DNA of 5,502 nt from Sphingobacteriales bacterium (GTDB lineage Bacteria; Bacteroidota; Bacteroidia; Chitinophagales; Chitinophagaceae): assembly GCA_024640385.1 (NCBI GenBank), contig JAHEFC010000285.1:1-5502 (forward strand), written 5' to 3'. Of this stretch, positions 1-5,502 are shown one piece after another. The notes beneath the pieces are model-generated. The model made no database searches and was not told where the DNA came from. It worked only from the letters and a program-made list of their open reading frames with translations. Position 1 is the first letter of the stretch. Each line of letters opens with the position of its first letter. A program made the translations under genes and the position numbers.

Positions 1-3000
1 CCTTGCTTTACGGGTGTTGGCACTGTGAAAGAGTATATACCCACATCCGTTCCACATCCTAAAATGGAAGTGTGCACGCACCCGCTTGTCGTATTACACG
101 TGTCGGTTGTGCATGCATTGTTGTCGTTGCAGACCACGGTCGTAAAAACACAGTTACCGCTTGCCGTATTGCAGGAATCCGTTGTGCAAAGGCTGTTGTC
201 GTTGCAGACCTTGGTTGTTCCTTTGCATGTGCCGCCCGAACATTTATCGTTCGTGGTACAGGCATTGTTATCGTCACAGGACAGGGTATTGTTGGTGTAG
301 GTACAGGCGCCTGTTTTTGCATTGCACGTGTCGGCTGTGCAAACGTTGTTGTCATTGCACTTTTGTGTGTTGACGCACCCTGTTGCCGGATTGCAGGTGT
401 CGTTGGTACACTTGTTGTTATCGTTGCAGACAATCGGTGTTCCTGCCGTGCAAATGCCGCTCTGGCATGTTTCCGCGCCATTGCAAAGATTGCTATCTGC
501 GCAGCTTGTTCCATTAGTAACTGGTTTGTTAGAACACACGCCTGTTATTGGATTACACGTATCCGTTGTACAGGGATTGTTGTCATTGCAGTTAATCGGT
601 GTTCCCGCACAGACGCCATTGGAGCAAACGTCGGTCAGGGTACAAGCATTGCCATCATTGCAGGGTCCGGTATTATTCACAGTTGCACACTGGCCGATAC
701 TCGCTCCGGTATGCTGAGCATCATGATTCCACATGGGCCACTGCATGGTATTGGCATCATACGGTGTATTCAGACTCCAGACATAGATCGAGGCTGTGTT
801 CTTGGGCTCGTCCGTTCCATAATCCCAATCCTCCGCATTACCGGCGATAAGCTCTACCTGTCCGTCACCATCAAGATCGTCAATAAGCACCGGCTGATAT
901 TCTTCCAAATCATGGCCCCTTTGAAACACTTTTTCGAAACCGGGGATTGAGACGCCGCTATTATCCATAACAAGCAATTTATTCAACGGCACATAATTCG
1001 TGGCATTGGGATTATTGCTAGTGTCTTCAAAACCCGCAATGACAATATCCGGCTTCCCGTCACCCGTAATGTCGCCTACAACGGGCGAGAGCGGTATTGT
1101 CGACATCTGTGGGGGCCAATTCATGATTACGTTGCCCATATAATCAAGAACATGAACATAGCCGGTCGCGTATTCCGAAATAATGACCTCAGGATAGCCG
1201 TCCTTATTCATGTCTGCGATGGCCGGCGATGACCAGATTGCATTATTGGCGGCATTAGCATGCGACCACAAAACTATGCCCGAGTTTGACAAGGCATAGG
1301 CTGTACCAAAAGTATTAAATACAATTTCATTTTGTCCATCATTGTTGATGTCCGCTATAACCGGCGACGAGTAGGAACTGTACATGTTATCGTTAAAACT
1401 CTGATTCACGATTTCAGTACCATCATATTTGAAGATATGAACGCCAGTGCGGTATTCGTATGTATTGCCTACTTTAAAACCATAAGGCACTACTGCAACG
1501 ATCTCCAAATATGGATCAGAGTCCATGTTAGCTACGGCAGGGGTATGCCCCATCCAGCAGCCGTCGGTAACGGCATCAATCTGTTTCGGCCAGCCGGTCA
1601 TTTCGTTTCCCGAACTATCCAGGAGGTGCAGATTTGCTTTGCCGTCGCTATCACTATGGGATTTAACCACGATCTCCAATTTACCGTCCAGATTCACATC
1701 GGCTAAAACCGGAGAATTTTTCTCTAATCCAACATTGTCAATGATCTTCGGCCCGACTTTAATTGAACCATCATGACCCAAAATGTAGAGTAATGCGTTT
1801 TGAGCATTGGATGAAGAATAAGTCATGACCACAATTTCATTATAGCCGTCATTGTCGATGTCCCCCACAGCGACTTCTGGAATCTCTTCTGCATCGTTTA
1901 GGTAGACAGGCCAGCCATTGGATGACATGCCATCGGATTTGCGGACATCCACATATGCTCGACAACCCGGATCACATGTCCAAGGACGCGTGACAGGGAA
2001 GATTAACTCCTTCTTACCATCCCCGTCCATATCCGCGGTAACTATATTAAACCTATACTTGCTACTGGCCGAATAAAGCTTGGGGACCTCGACAGGCCAT
2101 CCCTGTTTCAGGGTGGGGTCCATATAGATCTTGATCCGCGCCTGCTCCATCCCGCTCACGAGAATCCTCACCAGATAAAACTCCGCCTGCGAAGGCATCA
2201 GAGTCGTATCCCATGTCGCAATGAGCCCATTGGTAATCGGAGCAGTGCCTCCATTGGCCAGGTTGATTCCTTCCTGATGCCAGACGTCGGGTGTGTTTGC
2301 TGACGCATACTCTATCTGAAAGCTTTGAGGAGAAACTGCCCAGACGGTGCCGTTTAAGTATACGTTGCCGCCTATTCTTCGTACGGCATTCCTGCTTGGA
2401 TCGGTAAAATAGGTATTGTCTATTGTTAAAAGAATATGGTCCTCATAGGCATAGTTGAGGCCGTTTTTCAACACGAGCTTCACAATAAAATCCCCATCGG
2501 GCAAGGCATCCACATTCCAGTTATCAAATAAAATGCCATCTGTAACTGCTGTCGTGGATTGAGTCAGAAGGTTCCATGCGCCCGAGGCGAGGTCCTTGGA
2601 GTTTATGTAGTAAAGGGAATACTGTTGAAAACCAGGTCCGGCCGCCCTGCCCTGAATCTGAATGCTCCCCAAAACCTTCGTACTGCTTTTCGGAGACGTG
2701 ATTACCGCATCACATGCCGGAGGCAGTGGATCCAGGGTCAATGCTTTGTAGGCATTGATCCTTCCATAACCCATTTGCATGTCCCAACCCGGGCCGCCAA
2801 TGTCGTCTGCCGACAATTGTATTGCCTGCTTCACCTGCCGGACGTCATAATCCGGATGTTGCGCAAGGATCAGTGCCGCCAACCCCGCAACATGAGGAGC
2901 GGCAAAGGAGGTCCCTGCGACCACTACATACTTATCGTTATCTGGAAGCGGTATATCGTTTATTGCAGTACTGGCGCGCGGAGTCAGGATATCTTCGCCT

Positions 3001-4274
3001 GGCGCCGCCACACTCACATGCGCCCCCCAGTTGGAAAACCTGGTTTTCGAGTCCGACGGATCCGTGGCAGCCACGGAAATTACCTCCGGCATATTATGTG
3101 GGCTAAAATAATCCACATTGTCATTGTAATTGCCTGCTGAAAGAACAATCACAACGCCATGCTCATAAGCATGCTTGACGGCATCCTCAATGACTTGAAT
3201 AGAGGTATTCTTTCCCCAGATAGAGCTGATATTGATCACATTCGCTCCGTTAAATACTGTGTAATCAATCGCATCAGCAGTGGCCTGGTATGGTGCGCCT
3301 ATTAAGCTATACATCTTAAGGGCCATGATCCTGGCTCTGGGAGCTACACCGATGATCCCCAGGTTATTATTCCCGACCGCCGCGGCTACTCCCGCACAGC
3401 CCGTCTCATGCCCCTTGTAATTATCCATGGGATCAGCATCATTATCGCCACAATCCCAGCCTATGACATCATCCACATAACCATTATGATCGTCGTCGAT
3501 CCCATTTCCTGGTATCTCAGCCGTATTCACCCACTTGTTCGCTGCCAGATCTTCATGATTATAATCAACGCCGCTGCCAAGTATGGCAATCACCGTGCCT
3601 TCTCCCTGAGTCAGGTCCCATGCTGGTGCGGCTTGTATCTTCTTCAGCCCCCAGAGGTCATCCAAACTCTTGCCCCAAGATCCGTAGGAGCTATAGAATG
3701 GATCATTTGGAACCATGGTGCTCTTCGCAAGATAGTTCGGCTCGGCATATTCAATATTCGGATCTTTCTTCAGTTCCGCTGCGATCTCCTCAATGGACCG
3801 CCCGCCCGCATTTATATTTTTGAGCACATAGATGTTGGAAAGATGGTAATCCCTGGGTTGGTTGACCGGCATTTTCCTCCTAGCCTTAAGCTGATTGAAT
3901 TTTTCGCGGAGGAGTTGGGGTTCCGTCTTCCCAGTGGACCGCATTCTCGCATGGACCCCCTGAAACACGGGTTCCAGAACAGTATCGCCCTTGATCAGGG
4001 ATTTCAACGTTGCCGGAAAGCCCCATATGCGGGTGATAACACCGCCCTTTAATTTAAGCTGTGCATCTCCGCGTACAGCGTTTTTCAGATCGTCAGAAAT
4101 CCCGATCCGGACCTTGAAAATAATTTCTCCGGGCACGTAGGAAAGCTTCTGTTCGTCCGGAGTCATGTTTCCCGGATTGTTCTGGCCAAAACTACTATTG
4201 AAGGCACCGAGCATCATCACAAAAAACACACACAGATACATTACAACCTGTTTTGTATACTCTCGCTGTCTCAT
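1..4274 (-). CDS. Secreted multidomain subtilase-like (S8) protein with a non-canonical catalytic triad; 3' end cut by window edge
   Basis: One uninterrupted frame runs from ATG at 4274-4272, past 1424 codons, off the left edge. The start has AAAGGAG six bases upstream. Residues 1-30 look like a signal peptide (basic MRQREYTKQ, hydrophobic VVMYLCVFFVMMLGAF, probable cleavage at SFG-QN). About 46-185 is propeptide-like (YVPGEIIFKV to PNIEYAEPNY). About 205-515 is the S8 domain: ILGSGVDYNHEDL (232-243 region), a metal-binding-like segment 255-274 (GNGIDDDHNGYVDD), GHETGCAGVAAA with His289, SAGN with oxyanion Asn382, and GTSFAAPHVAG with Ser456. The catalytic Asp position is Gly233, so normal proteolysis is doubtful. 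Then follow two Ig-like modules (525-719), an FG-GAP propeller (about 725-1190), eight 4-Cys repeats (1205-1407) and an unfinished C-terminal segment (VGIYSFTVPTP). The protein is probably exported or surface-bound. Family assignment is firm; activity and partner are inference. Confidence 0.95.
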   Translation of the reverse strand, partial: MRQREYTKQVVMYLCVFFVMMLGAFNSSFGQNNPGNMTPDEQKLSYVPGEIIFKVRIGISDDLKNAVRGDAQLKLKGGVITRIWGFPATLKSLIKGDTVLEPVFQGVHARMRSTGKTEPQLLREKFNQLKARRKMPVNQPRDYHLSNIYVLKNINAGGRSIEEIAAELKKDPNIEYAEPNYLAKSTMVPNDPFYSSYGSWGKSLDDLWGLKKIQAAPAWDLTQGEGTVIAILGSGVDYNHEDLAANKWVNTAEIPGNGIDDDHNGYVDDVIGWDCGDNDADPMDNYKGHETGCAGVAAAVGNNNLGIIGVAPRARIMALKMYSLIGAPYQATADAIDYTVFNGANVINISSIWGKNTSIQVIEDAVKHAYEHGVVIVLSAGNYNDNVDYFSPHNMPEVISVAATDPSDSKTRFSNWGAHVSVAAPGEDILTPRASTAINDIPLPDNDKYVVVAGTSFAAPHVAGLAALILAQHPDYDVRQVKQAIQLSADDIGGPGWDMQMGYGRINAYKALTLDPLPPACDAVITSPKSSTKVLGSIQIQGRAAGPGFQQYSLYYINSKDLASGAWNLLTQSTTAVTDGILFDNWNVDALPDGDFIVKLVLKNGLNYAYEDHILLTIDNTYFTDPSRNAVRRIGGNVYLNGTVWAVSPQSFQIEYASANTPDVWHQEGINLANGGTAPITNGLIATWDTTLMPSQAEFYLVRILVSGMEQARIKIYMDPTLKQGWPVEVPKLYSASSKYRFNIVTADMDGDGKKELIFPVTRPWTCDPGCRAYVDVRKSDGMSSNGWPVYLNDAEEIPEVAVGDIDNDGYNEIVVMTYSSSNAQNALLYILGHDGSIKVGPKIIDNVGLEKNSPVLADVNLDGKLEIVVKSHSDSDGKANLHLLDSSGNEMTGWPKQIDAVTDGCWMGHTPAVANMDSDPYLEIVAVVPYGFKVGNTYEYRTGVHIFKYDGTEIVNQSFNDNMYSSYSSPVIADINNDGQNEIVFNTFGTAYALSNSGIVLWSHANAANNAIWSSPAIADMNKDGYPEVIISEYATGYVHVLDYMGNVIMNWPPQMSTIPLSPVVGDITGDGKPDIVIAGFEDTSNNPNATNYVPLNKLLVMDNSGVSIPGFEKVFQRGHDLEEYQPVLIDDLDGDGQVELIAGNAEDWDYGTDEPKNTASIYVWSLNTPYDANTMQWPMWNHDAQHTGASIGQCATVNNTGPCNDGNACTLTDVCSNGVCAGTPINCNDNNPCTTDTCNPITGVCSNKPVTNGTSCADSNLCNGAETCQSGICTAGTPIVCNDNNKCTNDTCNPATGCVNTQKCNDNNVCTADTCNAKTGACTYTNNTLSCDDNNACTTNDKCSGGTCKGTTKVCNDNSLCTTDSCNTASGNCVFTTVVCNDNNACTTDTCNTTSGCVHTSILGCGTDVGIYSFTVPTPVKQ
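54..662 (-). repeat. Eight tandem 4-Cys repeats (residues 1205-1407) of the large protein
   Basis: Repeats begin at Cys residues 1205, 1229, 1258, 1283, 1306, 1333, 1357 and 1382, with a period of 23-29 residues and four Cys each. Type A is CNDNNxCTxDTCNxxTGxC (repeats 2, 4, 5, 7 and 8). Type B is CxDxNxC followed by a shorter CxxGxC and a GT tail (repeats 1, 3 and 6). The type A consensus resembles the CTDC repeats first described in slime moulds (Pfam Dicty_CTDC) and common in bacterial secreted proteins. The Cys are probably paired within repeats to make a rigid stalk. The high Cys content implies folding outside the cytoplasm. Confidence 0.85.
705..2102 (-). repeat. FG-GAP/VCBS-type beta-propeller with eight calcium motifs (residues about 725-1190)
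   Basis: Eight DxDxDG-like motifs start at residues 748, 805, 859, 916, 975, 1021, 1068 and 1133, spaced 46-65 residues. Examples are ADMDGDGKKELIF, GDIDNDGYNEIVV, ADINNDGQNEIVF and GDITGDGKPDIVI. Each is followed by a hydrophobic strand, and most blades also hold an LxxLDxxG or GWP segment, as in FG-GAP/VCBS propellers of the integrin-alpha type. The fourth motif is degenerate (ANMDSDPYLE, Asn first and Pro for Gly). The region closes with WPMWNHDAQHTG (1179-1190), the aromatic/His signature that often ends such bacterial propellers. The likely role is calcium-stabilised ligand binding outside the cell. Confidence 0.85.
2118..2702 (-). repeat. Two tandem Ig-like modules (residues 525-719 of the large protein)
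   Basis: After the subtilase domain the protein has two roughly 90-residue beta-rich modules that resemble each other. Module 1 (about 525-620) begins ITSPKSSTKVLGSIQIQG and ends LTIDN. Module 2 (about 630-719) begins RRIGGNVYLNGTV and ends RIKIYMDP. Both share an opening G-x-I/V-x-hydrophobic-x-G strand, a central Trp, a V/I-T-D/N-G-I/L turn, a second W-N/D and an L/M-P followed by an F-rich strand. The pattern fits bacterial Ig-like or fibronectin-like spacers that follow secreted peptidases. The exact family cannot be named by eye. Confidence 0.65.
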
Positions 4275-4416
4275 TTTTTTCTCCTTTGAGCATTCGATAG
4301 CTCTTGAATGAAAAAGATTATTTCCTTACTGTCATAATGTTAAAACAAGAATGTACACCGAAACCATTGCAATCAATCTGATCGCAGGGAAAGCCCTCCT
4401 TTCTAAATAAATGATT
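4275..4416. other. Short intergenic leader of the large gene
   Basis: This holds the Shine-Dalgarno at 4281-4287 and otherwise no convincing promoter or terminator. A short GAAAG/CTTTC inverted repeat lies around 4390-4405, without a U-run. The large gene may be transcribed from here by a promoter I cannot recognise, or from the promoter near 4985-5013. Confidence 0.4.
4281..4287 (-). promoter_or_regulatory. Strong Shine-Dalgarno for the subtilase-like gene
   Basis: On the minus strand AAAGGAG is followed by six A residues and then ATG at 4274. The spacing is near ideal. It fixes the start just before the basic n-region of the signal peptide. Confidence 0.85.
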
Positions 4417-4830
4417 TCAATGAAGAAAAGATGTGAGTATTAGATTTAGAAGTGAGACTGCAGGCGGTGAGAGACCTGAAGATATTGGAGAACAGATTTG
4501 AGAGGCTTTTATGATGTTTGCTGACAGTTGTATTTTATCAATGCCACACGCCGGAACATATTCTATTGGAGTCTGCAAAAGCGCATGATAATGCCGGGAA
4601 ACTTTTTTTGAATCTTTTTTAGCCTGGATGGAAATGAGGTTATCATTAAGATTTAATTCCTGAGTAATAACCGGGTCGTCTGCGTCATTTTGGCCATTTA
4701 AGAAAACGAGAGGAGAGCACAATGAATCTGAATAGGCATCGACGATTGGAGATAGAGCAAAAACAGCGAGGAATAGCGGCCTGTATACCCTGCATTGAAG
4801 CAGGTCACAATTTATGCTGTTTTTCAGCAT
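4417..4830 (-). CDS. Possible small secreted hypothetical protein (137 aa)
   Basis: I do not recognise this protein. It lies between dxs and the large gene on the same strand, 142 bases upstream of the latter's start. Residues about 1-33 could be a signal peptide: polar and basic residues, then PLFLAVFALSPIV and a possible cleavage after VDA. The rest is mixed, with a polar middle (NGQNDADDP, QAKKDSKK), four Cys and a hydrophobic end (SLLNLILTSFLH). In favour: 137 codons stay open in an AT-rich region, and a promoter candidate lies upstream on the same strand. Against: no convincing Shine-Dalgarno precedes the ATG, the start sits in a hairpin, and the composition shows no family motif. It could be a real lineage-specific secreted protein or a chance frame. 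Confidence 0.38.
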   Translation of the reverse strand: MLKNSINCDLLQCRVYRPLFLAVFALSPIVDAYSDSLCSPLVFLNGQNDADDPVITQELNLNDNLISIQAKKDSKKVSRHYHALLQTPIEYVPACGIDKIQLSANIIKASQICSPISSGLSPPAVSLLNLILTSFLH

Positions 4831-4955
4831 ACGTTTATCTGCTTTCTTAATTGAGCATTAAGACATGGAACGACCCGTGAGAAGGAAATATACCTACTAT
4901 ATTTTAATTATTTTTTATTTACGCAACGTCGAGGGAGTTTTTCACGATATCATCT

Positions 4956-4970
4956 TATAACATTGTTATA
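4956..4970. promoter_or_regulatory. Small dyad just downstream of the predicted start site
   Basis: TATAAC-ATT-GTTATA is a 6-3-6 inverted repeat about 10-20 bases downstream of the predicted transcription start. The position suits an operator, but the arms are short and AT-rich, so chance is a fair explanation. Confidence 0.25.
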
Positions 4971-4984
4971 CTGTAATGGGACTA

Positions 4985-5013
4985 TGTTTATCAGTATTTA
5001 TAATTAATGTCAA
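4985..5013 (-). promoter_or_regulatory. Predicted sigma70-type promoter firing leftward
   Basis: On the minus strand a perfect -35 TTGACA (5013-5008) is followed after 17 bases by TAAACA (4990-4985), immediately preceded by TGA, which gives an extended -10 TGn. Initiation would fall near 4978. It lies past the dxs terminator and upstream of the small ORF and the large gene, so it would be an independent promoter for them. The -10 matches only three of six consensus positions, so this is a prediction. Confidence 0.5.
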
Positions 5014-5100
5014 TCTCTTTTTTCGTATTATTATGGATAAAGCAACTGGGGGAATTTGGCTAAAGATTGCAATGTAAAATCTTAAGCCCTTGTAGCGGAT

Positions 5101-5132
5101 AAAAAAAGGCACTAAGATAATCCTTAGTGCCT
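5101..5132 (-). terminator. Intrinsic terminator of dxs
   Basis: AGGCACTAAG (5107-5116) and CTTAGTGCCT (5123-5132) form a perfect 10-bp stem with a 6-base loop. On the minus strand the stem is followed directly by a T-run (5107-5101). It begins 22 bases past the dxs stop codon. There is no T-run on the other side, so it acts leftward only and separates dxs from the genes downstream. Confidence 0.93.
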
Positions 5133-5153
5133 CGGGTTGACCTTGACAAATAC

Positions 5154-5502
5154 CTATACGTCCATTGCCCGGAGCTGAGTCACCGGTGTGACTGCCTTCA
5201 GACGGGTCCTCTCGAGAAATTCCTTCACCGAGTCATAAATACCGTCGGCATCCAAACCATACTTATGCCGGAGCAGGGCCTGCGGACCGTGCTCAATATA
5301 AGCGTCCGGAAGCCCGATGCGGTGGGTCTTGATGCCGGCAACGCCGTTTGCATCGAGGCATTCGAGCACCGCGCTTCCAAAACCGCCCAGGAGCGCGTGT
5401 TCCTCCACCGTTACAATCCGTCCTGTTTTCTTCGCCGCGGAAATGATCATGTCTTCATCAAGCGGTTTTACGAACCGCGCATTGATCACCCCCACGGAGA
5501 TC
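5154..5502 (-). CDS. dxs: 1-deoxy-D-xylulose-5-phosphate synthase, C-terminal part; 5' end off the window
   Basis: The enzyme joins pyruvate and glyceraldehyde 3-phosphate with loss of CO2 to give DXP, the first step of the MEP isoprenoid pathway. It is cytosolic and thiamine-diphosphate dependent. Only the last 115 residues are here, ending at TAG (5156-5154). They are the transketolase C-terminal domain, with typical DXS landmarks in order: INARFVKPLD, IVTVEEHALLGGFGSAVLE, IGLPDAYIEHGPQ and KYGLDADGI. The frame is open to the right edge (ISVGVINARF), so the GTG at 5495 is an internal Val codon and not a start. After the usual end of the family (VKEFLE) there is a tail of about 18 residues (RTRLKAVTPVTQLRAMDV) not seen in E. 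coli Dxs. The thiamine-binding domains lie outside the window. Confidence 0.96.
   Translation of the reverse strand, partial: ISVGVINARFVKPLDEDMIISAAKKTGRIVTVEEHALLGGFGSAVLECLDANGVAGIKTHRIGLPDAYIEHGPQALLRHKYGLDADGIYDSVKEFLERTRLKAVTPVTQLRAMDV

Larger units (their letters stand above)
4831..5100. other. AT-rich intergenic spacer, no gene seen
   Basis: The stretch between the small ORF and the dxs terminator is conspicuously AT-rich (for example 4895-4920) and has no plausible reading frame on either strand. It contains the minus-strand promoter candidate at 4985-5013 and a dyad at 4956-4970. This fits a regulatory region feeding leftward transcription. Confidence 0.6.

Noticed and set aside
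59..514. Minus-strand 151-codon frame inside the Cys repeats
   Set aside because: It is an alternative frame of the same repeats. The CNDNNxCT pattern with regular Cys lies in the frame continuous with the start at 4274.
72..950. Long plus-strand frame (292 codons) and several overlapping short frames at 25-850
   Set aside because: They are antisense to the Cys-repeat and propeller coding region. The repetitive Cys-rich DNA keeps stops out of the other frames, and the translations are low-complexity with no domain.
1332..1776. Plus-strand frames at 1332-1706 and 1525-1776
   Set aside because: They are antisense to propeller blades with regular DxDxDG motifs, so they are shadows.
2559..4052. 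Plus-strand frames at 2559-3140 and 3408-4052
   Set aside because: Both are antisense to the subtilase domain, whose motifs are clear on the minus strand. Their translations show no recognisable domain.
1..4274. Large gene as a decaying pseudogene
   Set aside because: The catalytic Asp is lost, but there is no stop or frameshift in over 1400 codons, and the start signal, signal peptide and downstream repeats are all intact.
4296..4345. Possible promoter directly upstream of the large gene (ATGACA, 17 bases, TTCATT)
   Set aside because: The -10 box matches only three of six positions, with no extended element. It is too weak to list as a feature.
5493..5495. GTG at 5495 as the start of a 113-residue protein
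   Set aside because: The frame continues to the right edge with DXS-like residues (ISVG), so it is an internal codon of a truncated dxs.

Overview
The window reads almost entirely on the minus strand. It suggests a bacterium that makes isoprenoids by the MEP pathway and exports large multidomain proteins. The right edge holds the 3' end of dxs, and the left 78% is one secreted giant with a subtilase domain, an FG-GAP propeller and a cysteine-rich tail. This domain style is common in environmental deltaproteobacteria-like, planctomycete-like and candidate-phylum bacteria. The sequence does not let me name the lineage.

Layout from right to left, in the direction of transcription. The last 115 codons of dxs end at 5154, followed at once by a clean intrinsic terminator (5101-5132). 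An AT-rich spacer (about 4831-5100) carries a good sigma70-type promoter candidate and a small dyad. A doubtful 137-codon ORF with a signal-peptide-like start lies at 4417-4830. After a short gap, a strong Shine-Dalgarno leads into the large gene. That gene starts at 4274 and is still open at base 1, with at least 1424 codons and no frameshift or stop in the frame.

The large protein contains, in order: signal peptide; subtilase propeptide-like domain; S8 subtilase domain; two tandem Ig-like modules; a propeller with eight DxDxDG-type calcium motifs closing with a WPMWNHDAQHTG motif; eight 4-Cys repeats; and the start of a further domain cut by the window edge.

The main surprise is in the subtilase domain. 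The His, the oxyanion Asn and the Ser are in place, but the catalytic Asp is Gly (residue 233) in an otherwise ordinary motif, and the His motif is HETG rather than HGTH. The reading frame and the downstream domains are intact. This points to a secreted pseudoprotease, or one with altered catalysis, reused as a surface or scaffold protein, rather than a decaying gene. No RNA genes, CRISPR arrays or insertion sequences were seen.
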